Source: Ochrobactrum sp. BTU1 (GTDB lineage Bacteria > Pseudomonadota > Alphaproteobacteria > Rhizobiales > Rhizobiaceae). Taken from it: a stretch of DNA of 64,000 nucleotides. The translations under genes and the position numbers were made by a program. Where the stretch lies: assembly GCA_018798825.1 (NCBI GenBank), contig CP076354.1, forward strand, positions 2,307,343 through 2,371,342. The letters run 5' to 3'. The notes beneath the pieces are model-generated. The model worked only from the letters and a program-made list of their open reading frames with translations. It was not told the DNA's origin and ran no database searches. Below are positions 25,605-34,050 of the stretch, in pieces (positions within the stretch are counted from its first letter, which is position 1; each line of letters begins with the position of its first letter).

Positions 25605-26858
25605 ATGGCACATGACAATAACGCTCCCGTCATCGATCCGGTAAAACTCGAACGTCTGGCCGAAGTCGCTGTGCGCGTCGGGCTGCAATTGCGCGAAGGT
25701 CAGGACCTTGTCATCACCGCACCTGTCGTTGCGCTGCCGCTGGTGCGTTTGATCGCGAAACACGCCTATAAGGCTGGTGCAGGCGTCGTAACGCCATTCT
25801 TCTCCGATGATGCAATTGCGCTGGCGCGTTATGAAAATGCATCGGATGAGAGCTTTGATCGTGCGGCTGGCTGGCTTTATGAAGGCATGGCCAAGGCCTA
25901 TGCCAATGGCGCAGCACGTCTCGCCATCGCCGCTGATAATCCGATGCTGTTGTCCTCGCAGGATGCGTCAAAGGTTTCGCGCGCCAATCGCGCCAACTCC
26001 AAGGCCTATCAGCCAGCGCTCGAAAAAATCGCAGGTTTCGACATCAACTGGAATATCGTTTCCTACCCGAACCCGGAATGGGCGAAGCTGATGTTCCCAG
26101 ATGACGCAGAAGACGTTGCGACCCGCAAGCTGGCCGATGCTATATTTGCTGCTTCCCGCGTTGATGTGGACGATCCGGTCGGTGCATGGGCCGCGCACAA
26201 TGCAGCATTGCGCACCCGCACGCGTTTCCTCAACGGCAAAGCCTACAGCGCGCTGCATTTTAAGGGACCGGGCACAGACCTGACGGTCGGTCTTGCCGAT
26301 GGCCATGAATGGCATGGCGGCGCATCGACGGCCAAGAACGGCATAACCTGCAACCCGAATATCCCGACCGAGGAAGTATTCACCACACCACATGCGCTGC
26401 GCGTCGAGGGGCATGTATCGAGTACCAAGCCGCTGTCGCATCAGGGCACACTGATCGACAATATTTCCGTGCGCTTTGAAGGTGGACGCATTGTCGAAGC
26501 CAAGGCAAGCCGTGGCGAAGAAGTACTCAACAAGGTACTGGATACGGACGAAGGCGCACGTCGTCTGGGTGAAGTGGCGCTGGTTCCGCACTCCTCGCCA
26601 ATTTCGCAGAGCGGGCTTCTGTTCTATAATACGCTGTTTGATGAAAATGCTGCGAGCCACATCGCGCTCGGCCAGTGCTATTCGAAATGCTTTATCGATG
26701 GTGCAAAGCTTACACCTGAACAGATTGCAGCACAGGGTGGTAATTCAAGCCTCATTCACATTGACTGGATGATCGGTTCCGACAAGATTGATGTCGATGG
26801 GGTTAATGCAGATGGCAGCAGAGAGCCTGTCATGCGTGGCGGCGAATGGGCCAACTGA
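25605..26858 (+). CDS. M29-family aminopeptidase
   Basis: Metallo-aminopeptidase of the M29 (AmpS/thermophilic aminopeptidase) family, 417 residues, cytosolic. N-terminal domain with LERLAEVAVRVGLQLREGQDLVITAP; C-terminal domain with SALHFKGPGTDLTVGLADGHEWHGGAS, the metal-ligand regions CNPNIPTEEVFTTPHALRVEGHV (Glu) and GEVALVPHSSPIS (Glu/His), and ASHIALGQCYSKCF with IHIDWMIGS (His, Asp). The substrate is unknown; broad N-terminal trimming is likely. Ends in a perfect palindromic terminator shared with dps. Confidence 0.93.
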   Translation: MAHDNNAPVIDPVKLERLAEVAVRVGLQLREGQDLVITAPVVALPLVRLIAKHAYKAGAGVVTPFFSDDAIALARYENASDESFDRAAGWLYEGMAKAYANGAARLAIAADNPMLLSSQDASKVSRANRANSKAYQPALEKIAGFDINWNIVSYPNPEWAKLMFPDDAEDVATRKLADAIFAASRVDVDDPVGAWAAHNAALRTRTRFLNGKAYSALHFKGPGTDLTVGLADGHEWHGGASTAKNGITCNPNIPTEEVFTTPHALRVEGHVSSTKPLSHQGTLIDNISVRFEGGRIVEAKASRGEEVLNKVLDTDEGARRLGEVALVPHSSPISQSGLLFYNTLFDENAASHIALGQCYSKCFIDGAKLTPEQIAAQGGNSSLIHIDWMIGSDKIDVDGVNADGSREPVMRGGEWAN

Positions 26859-26862
26859 TAAA

Positions 26863-26892
26863 AATAAGGCCGGGAAATTTCCCGGCCTTATT
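26863..26892. terminator. Perfect 30-bp palindromic bidirectional terminator
   Basis: AATAAGGCCGGGAAA followed directly by its exact complement (26878-26892), between the convergent M29 peptidase and dps genes. The central A/T bases form the loop. Confidence 0.9.
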
Positions 26893-26913
26893 CGTATTCT
26901 CAGAACACCAAAA

Positions 26914-27411
26914 TCAGTTCTTTTCCTGAACGTGGGCTTCTAGGAACCACAGCGACTTGTCGAGGCTGCGCGAGGCGGCGGTGAAAATATCCGCCGTGGT
27001 GTCGTCACCTGCTTCATCTGCATCTTTGATCGACTGGCGTACGAGATTTGCAACATCGCCATAGCGTTCGATCAGCGCTGCCAGATGATCATGAACAGCG
27101 TAAATGTCGGTCGGATAAGCCTCAAGCTTGGAGTCTTTCGCGACAACCTGTGTCGTACCATAGGCGGTTCCGCCAAGCTGTACGGCACGTTCGGCGATGG
27201 TATCGACATGCTCGTCGAGGTCAGTGCGGAACGTGTCGAGCAATTCATGCACGGCGATAAATTGCGGTCCCTTGAGGTTCCAGTGAGCCTGCTTGGTGAT
27301 GAGGGCAAGGTCGATTGTCGCGGCCAGATTTTCATTCAGCAGCGCGATCATCGTGGTCTTTGTATTGGAGGGAAGATCGTTGCGGGTTGCATGCATCGAC
27401 TTCTTGGACAT
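26914..27411 (-). CDS. dps: Dps-family DNA-protecting ferritin-like protein
   Basis: Dodecameric mini-ferritin that oxidises and stores iron with hydrogen peroxide and protects DNA in starvation; 165 residues. Ferroxidase and core residues are visible in ALITKQAHWNLKGPQFIAVHELLDTF and DLDEHVDTIAERAVQLGG; the C-terminal helix ends SLWFLEAHVQEKN. The N-terminus is basic and flexible (SKKSMHATRNDLPSNTKTT), as in DNA-binding Dps. A minus-strand AGGA site precedes the ATG. A palindrome 37-58 bp upstream of the start may be its operator. Confidence 0.96.
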   Translation of the reverse strand: MSKKSMHATRNDLPSNTKTTMIALLNENLAATIDLALITKQAHWNLKGPQFIAVHELLDTFRTDLDEHVDTIAERAVQLGGTAYGTTQVVAKDSKLEAYPTDIYAVHDHLAALIERYGDVANLVRQSIKDADEAGDDTTADIFTAASRSLDKSLWFLEAHVQEKN

Positions 27412-27447
27412 TTTATCCTCATATCCTTTGCGCGATCCGGCTTGTTT

Positions 27448-27469
27448 TCGGTGATTGGGATATCACCGA
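27448..27469 (-). promoter_or_regulatory. Candidate operator of dps
   Basis: TCGGTGAT (27448-27455) and ATCACCGA (27462-27469), 8-bp perfect arms with a 6-bp spacer, 37-58 bp before the dps start codon. The regulator is unknown. Confidence 0.45.
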
Positions 27470-27674
27470 TGAAAAACAGATTTGTTTCTCTAAAAAAACC
27501 GGTCTCGCCAGATCTCAATAAAAGGCCGGTCTTGGGATACGGTAAATGGTATCCGCCCCGCATCCAGCATAAAAACGTTCCGCACAAAGTTTTGTTCCTG
27601 AAAACAGCTGCAAATTTAGCCGGTTTTATGTGTTTCGCTTGTCGCAGGACGATTTCTGATTTACCCGATGGCAC

Positions 27675-28364
27675 ATGAAGATACTCGCCCTCGATACCGC
27701 CTCTTCCTGGTGTGCTGCCGCAGTCTATGATTCCGGCACAAATACAGTTCTTGCTGAAATCAGCGAGAATATCGGCAAGGGACATGCTGAAGTCCTGATG
27801 GACTATATTGGGCAGGCAATGACGCAATCCGGAATTTCTATGACCGAACTTGATCGTGTAGCTGTCAATGTCGGTCCTGGTTCCTTTACCGGCGTGAGGA
27901 TTGGTGTGTCGGCCGCACGCGGTTTTGCACTCGCACTTGATCGCCCGGCACTTGGCGTAAGCGCGTTTGATGCACTCGCGTCTGAAGTTGCAATAAGCCA
28001 TCCAAGACAGCCGGTTCTGGTTTTGCTTGAAGCGCATCGTGGTGAGATTTATGCGCAGGCCTTTGGTGCTGACGGGGTGGCCATAACTGGCCCGATGGTG
28101 CTGGCGCGTGAGGAAGCGCTGGCGCTTATTCAACAGCAATCTTCCGACACGATTCTGTCGGGTTCGGCTGCCGCTGCGCTCAATGAAACTCTAGCAGGTT
28201 CTTTCAGTGTTGCGCGCGGTGAGCCGACAGCACACATCGGCACTTATGCAAAGCTCGCAGCCTTGCACGAGCCGGGTGAGGCCCCTAAGCCGCTTTATAT
28301 GCGTGGCCCTGATGTGAAGCCGCAGACGGGTTTTGCACTGCCGCGCAAGGCAGGCGGGGAATAA
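27675..28364 (+). CDS. tsaB: tRNA threonylcarbamoyladenosine biosynthesis protein TsaB
   Basis: Partner of TsaD/TsaE in making N6-threonylcarbamoyl-adenosine at position 37 of ANN-decoding tRNAs; 229 residues. ASKHA-fold motifs: MKILALDTASSWCAAAVY, ENIGKGHAEVLMDYI, and NVGPGSFTGVRIGVSAARGFA, the TsaB signature. Unlike TsaD it lacks the second metal-binding His, normal for TsaB. The start codon is five bases from rimI-side coupling at its 3' end: rimI begins 4 bp after the stop. Likely first gene of tsaB-rimI-plsC. Confidence 0.95.
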   Translation: MKILALDTASSWCAAAVYDSGTNTVLAEISENIGKGHAEVLMDYIGQAMTQSGISMTELDRVAVNVGPGSFTGVRIGVSAARGFALALDRPALGVSAFDALASEVAISHPRQPVLVLLEAHRGEIYAQAFGADGVAITGPMVLAREEALALIQQQSSDTILSGSAAAALNETLAGSFSVARGEPTAHIGTYAKLAALHEPGEAPKPLYMRGPDVKPQTGFALPRKAGGE

Positions 28365-28368
28365 CGTC

Positions 28369-28869
28369 ATGATGAGCTTTGTGCTTGGACGCTTTGGCCG
28401 CAGACCTGTTTCAATTGAGCCGCTTGGCGCACAGGACAGCGGCGAAATCCAACGTATTCACGCGCTGGCTTTTCATCATGGCTGGAGCTCGGACGATTTC
28501 CGCTCGCTGATTGCGCAGGATTCGGTGTTCGGCTTTGTTGCGCGGCCCGAGGGTAAGCCCGGCAAGGCATGTGGCTTTGTGCTGGCGCGACTGGTTGCAG
28601 GCGAAGCGGAAATTTTAACGATTGCGGTTTCTGATGAGGTGCGCAAGCGGGGTGTCGGACGCTCGATGATGGATGCGGTGCTGCGTTATCTCTATCAGGA
28701 ACGCGCAGATACGCTGTTTCTGGAGGTTGATGAAAACAACATCGCGGCACTCGTATTGTATCGGCGCATGGGTTTCAACAAGGTCGGTGATCGCCCTGCT
28801 TATTATGAAACAACCAATGGCCGCTCGTCGGCTTTCATTCTGCGACGCGATCTGGTGAGACCACAATGA
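28369..28869 (+). CDS. rimI: Ribosomal-protein-alanine N-acetyltransferase RimI
   Basis: GNAT acetyltransferase that modifies the N-terminal Ala of ribosomal protein S18; 166 residues. The acetyl-CoA site is LTIAVSDEVRKRGVGRSMMDAVL near residue 90 (V-x-x-x-x-R-x-x-G-x-G/A), preceded by CGFVLARLVAGEAEIL; DTLFLEVDENNIAALVLYRRMGFNKVGDRPAYY is the usual RimI C-terminal pattern. ATG 28369 or 28372; GGGGAATAA is about 10 bp upstream. The stop overlaps the plsC start (ATGA). The tsaB neighbour is standard. Confidence 0.93.
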   Translation: MMSFVLGRFGRRPVSIEPLGAQDSGEIQRIHALAFHHGWSSDDFRSLIAQDSVFGFVARPEGKPGKACGFVLARLVAGEAEILTIAVSDEVRKRGVGRSMMDAVLRYLYQERADTLFLEVDENNIAALVLYRRMGFNKVGDRPAYYETTNGRSSAFILRRDLVRPQ

Positions 28870-29669
28870 TTGGTGCAATCCGCATCGTTCTGGTTGTTGC
28901 AGCGATGGTGACGCTGAGCTTGTCGCTTATTCCCGTGCAGTATGTTTTTCTGAAACTGAAAAACACATGGAAACGCCGCCTGCCGAATTTTTTTCATCGC
29001 ATTGTAGCGCGCCTGTTTGGTTTTCGGATCGCGATTGTCGGAGAAATGCCGGAAGGCCGACCGCTGCTGCTGGTCGCCAATCACACATCATGGAGCGATA
29101 TTGTCGTTCTTTCGGCGACAGGGCAGGTGTCATTCATCGCCAAGTCCGAAGTCAAAAGCTGGCCGGTATTTGGATTCTTTGCAGTGCTGCAGCGCACCGT
29201 CTTCGTTGAGCGTGAACGGCGCGGCAAGACCGGCGAACAAACATCCGACATCGCCAGGCGTCTGGCTGATGGCGATGCCATGGTGCTGTTTCCCGAAGGC
29301 ACGACATCGGATGGCAATCGTGTCTTGCCATTTAAAACCGCACTTTTTGGTGCTGCCCATGCAGCAATCCGCGAAGCCAGCGTGCCGGAAGTGATCGTGC
29401 AGCCGGTAGCAATTGCCTATACTGGTGTGCATGGCATGGCGATGGGCCGTTATCATCGCCCGATTGCCTCATGGCCGGGTGATGTTCAGTTGATGCCACA
29501 TCTCAAGGGCATCCTGCGCGAAGGTGCCATCGATGTTGAAGTGCGCTTCGGTGAGCCGATTGTGGTAACCGCCGATACGGATCGCAAAGCGCTTGCCCGC
29601 TCCATGGAAAACCGGGTGAGGGCGCTTTTGCAGACGTCGTTGCATGGTCGCGAGATCGCGGAAGATTAA
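28866..29669 (+). CDS. plsC: 1-acyl-sn-glycerol-3-phosphate acyltransferase
   Basis: Membrane enzyme that adds the second acyl chain to lysophosphatidic acid in phospholipid synthesis; 267 residues. One N-terminal membrane helix (IRIVLVVAAMVTLSLSLIP), catalytic NHTSWSD (NHX4D) near residue 78, and FPEGTTSDG near 142, both canonical. The helical/variable part contains RTVFVERERRGKTGEQ. Overlaps rimI by 4 bp. Several alphaproteobacteria carry more than one PlsC-like gene, some acting on ornithine lipids (OlsA); the phospholipid enzyme is the more likely call from context. Confidence 0.88.
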   Translation: MIGAIRIVLVVAAMVTLSLSLIPVQYVFLKLKNTWKRRLPNFFHRIVARLFGFRIAIVGEMPEGRPLLLVANHTSWSDIVVLSATGQVSFIAKSEVKSWPVFGFFAVLQRTVFVERERRGKTGEQTSDIARRLADGDAMVLFPEGTTSDGNRVLPFKTALFGAAHAAIREASVPEVIVQPVAIAYTGVHGMAMGRYHRPIASWPGDVQLMPHLKGILREGAIDVEVRFGEPIVVTADTDRKALARSMENRVRALLQTSLHGREIAED

Positions 29670-29722
29670 GAGCGTAAGTTTGTCGCCTTTTAATGCCGTG
29701 ATAAAAACGCTAGATAGCCGCC

Positions 29723-31111
29723 ATGAGCGAAAACATGACCGATATTCAAAAAGCATCAGATGGCAGCAACACACGTAAGGTCTTTGTGAAGACCTATGGT
29801 TGCCAGATGAATGTCTATGACAGCCAGCGCATGGCCGACAGCCTTGCACAGGAAGGCTATGTCACGACCGATACGCCGGATGATGCTGATTTGGTTCTGC
29901 TCAACACCTGCCATATTCGCGAAAAGGCATCGGAAAAGCTTTATTCAGCGCTGGGTCGCCTGCGCAAGATGGCTGATAAACGAGGACCAAATGGCAAGGA
30001 ATTGACCATTGGTGTTGCCGGTTGCGTCGCACAGGCTGAAGGTCAGGAAATCCTGCGCCGTGCGCCCAATGTCGATCTGGTGATCGGACCTCAGACCTAT
30101 CATCGTTTGCCGAATGCGCTTGCGCGCGTGCGTGGCGGCGAAAAGGTTGTCGAAACCGAATATGCCATCGAAGACAAGTTCGAACATCTGCCCGCACCAA
30201 AGCGCGAAGAAACCCGCAAGCGTGGTGTCTCGGCTTTTCTGACGGTTCAGGAAGGTTGCGACAAGTTCTGTACGTTCTGCGTAGTGCCCTATACGCGTGG
30301 TTCGGAAGTCTCGCGCAGTGTTGCGCAGATTGTTGCTGAAGCAGAACGCCTAGCCGATAGCGGCGTGCGCGAACTCACGCTTTTGGGTCAGAACGTCAAT
30401 GCATGGCATGGCGAGGGTGATGATGGTCGCGAGTGGGGGCTTGGTGAGCTTTTGTTCCGCCTTGCACGCATCCCCGGTGTGGCGCGTTTGCGTTATACGA
30501 CCAGCCATCCGCGTGACATGGACGACACGCTGATTGCAGCGCATCGCGATCTTCGTCAGCTGATGCCTTACCTGCATCTGCCGGTTCAGGCGGGTTCGGA
30601 TCGTATTCTCAAGGCGATGAACCGTCGTCACAAGGCTGATGAATATATCCGCCTTGTCGAGCGTATCCGTGAAGTGCGCCCGGATATGGCTCTATCGGGT
30701 GATTTTATCGTCGGCTTCCCCGGCGAAACTGATCAGGATTTTGAAGATACGATGCGTCTGGTGCGCGAAGTGCATTATGCGCAGGCCTATTCGTTCAAAT
30801 ATTCGCCGCGTCCCGGCACACCCGGGGCGGATCTTCCCGACCATGTGGAAGAAGCAGTCAAGGATGAACGCCTGCAACGTCTTCAGACGCTGTTGAACGA
30901 ACAGCAATATGCGTTTCAGGATTCGCTCGTTGGCCGTGAAATGGATGTGCTTCTGGAAAAGAAGGGCCGTTTCGACCGTCAGATGGTTGGCCGTTCGCCA
31001 TGGCTATTGCCTGCGATCATCGATGACAATGAAGATCAGGTCGGTGAAATCATCCGCGTAAAAATTACGGGGACTGGCACCAATAGTCTTATTGCGCAAA
31101 AGCTTGTCTAA
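29723..31111 (+). CDS. miaB: tRNA-2-methylthio-N6-dimethylallyladenosine synthase MiaB
   Basis: Radical-SAM methylthiotransferase acting on A37 of tRNAs that read UNN codons; 462 residues. N-terminal UPF0004 domain with cluster Cys in [23 protein letters not shown] and GVAGCVAQ; radical-SAM CxxxCxxC in [17 protein letters not shown] near residue 175; C-terminal TRAM domain ([21 protein letters not shown]). An in-frame ATG at 29735 is an alternative start. Opens the miaB-phoH-ybeY-corC-lnt series. Confidence 0.97.
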   Translation: MSENMTDIQKASDGSNTRKVFVKTYGCQMNVYDSQRMADSLAQEGYVTTDTPDDADLVLLNTCHIREKASEKLYSALGRLRKMADKRGPNGKELTIGVAGCVAQAEGQEILRRAPNVDLVIGPQTYHRLPNALARVRGGEKVVETEYAIEDKFEHLPAPKREETRKRGVSAFLTVQEGCDKFCTFCVVPYTRGSEVSRSVAQIVAEAERLADSGVRELTLLGQNVNAWHGEGDDGREWGLGELLFRLARIPGVARLRYTTSHPRDMDDTLIAAHRDLRQLMPYLHLPVQAGSDRILKAMNRRHKADEYIRLVERIREVRPDMALSGDFIVGFPGETDQDFEDTMRLVREVHYAQAYSFKYSPRPGTPGADLPDHVEEAVKDERLQRLQTLLNEQQYAFQDSLVGREMDVLLEKKGRFDRQMVGRSPWLLPAIIDDNEDQVGEIIRVKITGTGTNSLIAQKLV

Positions 31112-31212
31112 GCGCATGATGTCATTCAGGCAGTAGTCGCGGTGTCTCGAGTTTCGTACCGAACATTCTGCCGGTACTGCGATTGCAATGCGTGAACCTT
31201 AGGGAGATGCGG

Positions 31213-32298
31213 TTGAGCGCTACTGAAAAGTTAAAGCCTGCCAAGCCAACCATTCAAACGCAAAACAGCCCGACTATAACCCCGGTTACAAGCTCAGCTT
31301 CTGGGGCCTCCGATATGGCTCATATCGTCCTCACATTCGACAATAACCGTCTTGCCAGTGCGCTTTACGGCCAGTTCGATGAGAACTTGGCGCGTATCGA
31401 GCAGAAGCTCGGTGTCGATGTGCGTTCAAAGGGCAATCAGCTTTCGATTCGTGGAGAACCCACCGCCACCGAACAGGCACGGCGTGCGTTGGATAATCTC
31501 TATGAAACTCTGCAAAAGGGCCATGAACTTGGACCGTCAGATGTTGATGGTGCTCTTCGCATGGCGATTGCTGCCGACGATCAGCTGACACTGCCGACCC
31601 TTGAAAACAAGGGCAAGCTTTCGTCGGCGCAGATATCCACCCGCAAGAAGACGATCTTTGCCCGCACCCCGGTTCAGGACGCCTATATGCGTGCCTTGGA
31701 ACGCTCGGAGCTGGTTTTTGGTGTCGGTCCTGCGGGTACGGGTAAAACCTATCTGGCGGTCGCCCATGCAGCCATGTTGCTGGAGCGCGGTCTTGTGGAG
31801 CGCATCATTCTTTCTCGTCCGGCTGTTGAAGCAGGCGAGCGTCTCGGCTTTCTGCCGGGCGACATGAAGGAAAAGGTCGATCCTTACCTTCGCCCGCTTT
31901 ATGACGCGCTTTACGACATGATGCCTGCGGAAAAAGTCGAACGCGCTATTACAGCTGGCGTGATTGAAATCGCTCCGCTTGCCTTCATGCGTGGCCGCAC
32001 GCTTGCGCATTCGGCCGTCATTCTCGATGAAGCGCAGAACACGACATCCATGCAGATGAAGATGTTTCTGACACGTCTTGGTGAAGGTTCGCGCATGATG
32101 GTCAATGGCGATCCAAGCCAGATCGATCTTCCGCCCGGCCAGAAATCCGGTCTCGTTGAGGCGCTTCGAGTTCTCGAAGGCGTGGATTCTGTGGTCAAGG
32201 TGCGCTTTACCGAGAAAGATGTCGTGCGCCATCCGCTGGTGGCTGCAATTGTCGGCGCTTACGACAATGATGCAAAAAAGCACGCACGGTCGGAATGA
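31213..32298 (+). CDS. PhoH-family ATPase
   Basis: Cytosolic P-loop ATPase of the PhoH family, often linked with YbeY and RNA metabolism; about 361 residues. An N-terminal KH-like segment (IEQKLGVDVRSKGNQLSIRGE) precedes the ATPase core with Walker A GPAGTGKTYLAVAHA near 173 and Walker B HSAVILDEAQNTT near 265. The start is uncertain: TTG 31213 has an AGGGAG site 6 bp upstream; ATG 31207 overlaps that site. The next gene is ybeY, the standard partner. Confidence 0.92.
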   Translation: MSATEKLKPAKPTIQTQNSPTITPVTSSASGASDMAHIVLTFDNNRLASALYGQFDENLARIEQKLGVDVRSKGNQLSIRGEPTATEQARRALDNLYETLQKGHELGPSDVDGALRMAIAADDQLTLPTLENKGKLSSAQISTRKKTIFARTPVQDAYMRALERSELVFGVGPAGTGKTYLAVAHAAMLLERGLVERIILSRPAVEAGERLGFLPGDMKEKVDPYLRPLYDALYDMMPAEKVERAITAGVIEIAPLAFMRGRTLAHSAVILDEAQNTTSMQMKMFLTRLGEGSRMMVNGDPSQIDLPPGQKSGLVEALRVLEGVDSVVKVRFTEKDVVRHPLVAAIVGAYDNDAKKHARSE

Positions 32299-32348
32299 TT
32301 GAAGATTAGTCTTGCATTCCTGTGAGACAATGACGATCTAAAAATATT

Positions 32349-32377
32349 ACGTCCGCTTTCAGGCGGACGTCTCTTTT
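32349..32377 (+). terminator. Hairpin between phoH and ybeY
   Basis: ACGTCCGC (32349-32356) pairs with GCGGACGT (32363-32370), followed by CTCTTTT. May attenuate transcription into ybeY. Confidence 0.75.
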
Positions 32378-32425
32378 AACAACTGGAAGGATAGAGCGGC
32401 TGTTTCATCGCAAGCCGCGACAGAA

Positions 32426-32932
32426 GTGTCAGACAACGCGATCCAAATCGATATTATGATCGAAGCCGGCAACTGGCCGGATGAAACAGTCCTTGAAGGG
32501 CTTGTGAAACGCTCCGTTGAGGCGGCCTGGGATAATCTCCGGTTGAAGCCTGCAGAGAGCGAACTCAGTCTGGTTTTTACAGACGATGCTTCAATCCGGA
32601 AGATCAATGCCGAGTGGCGTAACAAGGACAAGCCGACCAACGTGCTGTCCTTCCCAGCTTACCCTGTAAAGGCTGGCGAGCAGCCTGGCCCGATGCTTGG
32701 CGATATTATCGTCGCACGGGAAACGGTGGAACGCGAAGCTATCGAAGAGGGCAAACCACTCGATAACCATCTTTCCCATCTCGTGGTGCATGGCTTTTTG
32801 CATCTTTTGGGATACGATCACGAGACGGAAGAGGAGGCCGAGGAGATGGAACGCCGTGAGCGCGAAATCCTTCATGCTCTTGCCATCCCTGACCCTTATG
32901 CTGTATCCGATTTAAACGTTGAAACAGATTGA
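32426..32932 (+). CDS. ybeY: Endoribonuclease YbeY (16S rRNA maturation)
   Basis: Metal-dependent endoribonuclease for 16S rRNA 3'-end processing and ribosome quality control; 168 residues. The zinc site [21 protein letters not shown] (HxxxHxxxxxH) is near residue 118, with [17 protein letters not shown] and [14 protein letters not shown] upstream, all family hallmarks. The GTG start at 32426 matches the [20 protein letters not shown] beginning known for Brucella; ATG 32456 would remove ten residues. It follows phoH, and the corC-like start is 2 bp after its stop. Confidence 0.96.
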   Translation: MSDNAIQIDIMIEAGNWPDETVLEGLVKRSVEAAWDNLRLKPAESELSLVFTDDASIRKINAEWRNKDKPTNVLSFPAYPVKAGEQPGPMLGDIIVARETVEREAIEEGKPLDNHLSHLVVHGFLHLLGYDHETEEEAEEMERREREILHALAIPDPYAVSDLNVETD

Positions 32933-32934
32933 TC

Positions 32935-34050
32935 ATGGCTGACCAAAACAATTCCTCGACCGCTGGCGATAGCCGAAGCGACACACAAGACGCCGAAGGG
33001 CAAAGTACGCAGCGCTCACAATCGAGCGAAAAGCGTTCCCTGCTGGCAAATATTTTCCCGTTCATGCGTTCGCGTCAGTCATCTTCCTTGCGTGAAGATT
33101 TGGCTGATGCGCTTTCAAGCACCGAAAGCGAACAAGACTCCGCTTTCTCGCCTGAAGAAAAGGCGATGCTTCATAACATTCTGCGCCTGCGTGAAATCCG
33201 CGTCGAAGACGTGATGATTCCGCGTGCGGATGTCGTGGCCGTTGAAATCTCGACGCCTCTTTGGGAAGTGCTCGAACTGTTCGAAAGCTCGGGCCATTCG
33301 CGTATGCCGGTTTATGCCGAAACGCTGGATGATCCGCGCGGCATGATCCATATCCGAGATGTTCTTAATTATATCACTAAGCAGGCCCGTCAGAAGACGA
33401 GCCGCCGAACGACCGCGCGCAAGACTGCAGAGACAAGTGCTGCCAAGTTTGACATGGGCCGGATCGATCTTACCAAGACGATTGGTGAACTTAATCTGAT
33501 GCGTAAGGTTTTGTTCGTACCGCCATCGATGATGGCAAGCGGACTGATGGCGCGTATGCAGGCAACCCATATCCAGATGGCGCTGGTCATCGATGAATAT
33601 GGTGGCACAGACGGTCTGGCTTCGCTGGAAGATATTGTCGAAATGGTCGTCGGCGATATTGAAGACGAGCACGACGACGAAGAAATAATGATCGCCGAAG
33701 AAGCAGACGGCGTTTTTGTTGTTGATGCTCGTGCTGATCTTGAGGAGCTGACTCAGAAGATCGGCCCTTCCTTTGAAGTGGGCGAGCATGGCGAGGATGT
33801 CGACACTGTCGGCGGCCTTATCTTCTCCGTTCTCGGGCGCATTCCAGTACGCGGTGAAGTGGTTCAGGCAATTCCGGGATATGAGTTCCATGTGCTGGAA
33901 GTTGACCCGCGTCGTGTGAAGCGGGTTCGTATTGTACCTCTTTCAGAAGCTGATCGTCGCAGGCAGTTGCGTGCCGTAACCACACCCAAGACGGATGAAG
34001 GCGTTTCCGATAGCACGCCAGAAACAACGGAAGCGTCCAAAGAGGCCTGA
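32935..34050 (+). CDS. CBS-domain hemolysin-family protein (CorC-like)
   Basis: A 371-residue soluble protein of the CorC/TlyC-type family: two CBS domains (about 85-235: EDVMIPRADVVAVEIS, HSRMPVYAETLDDPRGMIHIRDVL; ALVIDEYGGTDGLASLEDIVEMVVGDIEDEHDDEE) and the C-terminal transporter-associated CorC_HlyC domain (about 250-335: VGEHGEDVDTVGGLIFSVLGRIPVRGEVV). No DUF21 membrane domain, so it is CorC-like, not a full hemolysin C transporter. A Ser/Gln-rich N-terminus (about 40 residues) looks disordered. Its stop overlaps the lnt start. Confidence 0.93.
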   Translation: MADQNNSSTAGDSRSDTQDAEGQSTQRSQSSEKRSLLANIFPFMRSRQSSSLREDLADALSSTESEQDSAFSPEEKAMLHNILRLREIRVEDVMIPRADVVAVEISTPLWEVLELFESSGHSRMPVYAETLDDPRGMIHIRDVLNYITKQARQKTSRRTTARKTAETSAAKFDMGRIDLTKTIGELNLMRKVLFVPPSMMASGLMARMQATHIQMALVIDEYGGTDGLASLEDIVEMVVGDIEDEHDDEEIMIAEEADGVFVVDARADLEELTQKIGPSFEVGEHGEDVDTVGGLIFSVLGRIPVRGEVVQAIPGYEFHVLEVDPRRVKRVRIVPLSEADRRRQLRAVTTPKTDEGVSDSTPETTEASKEA

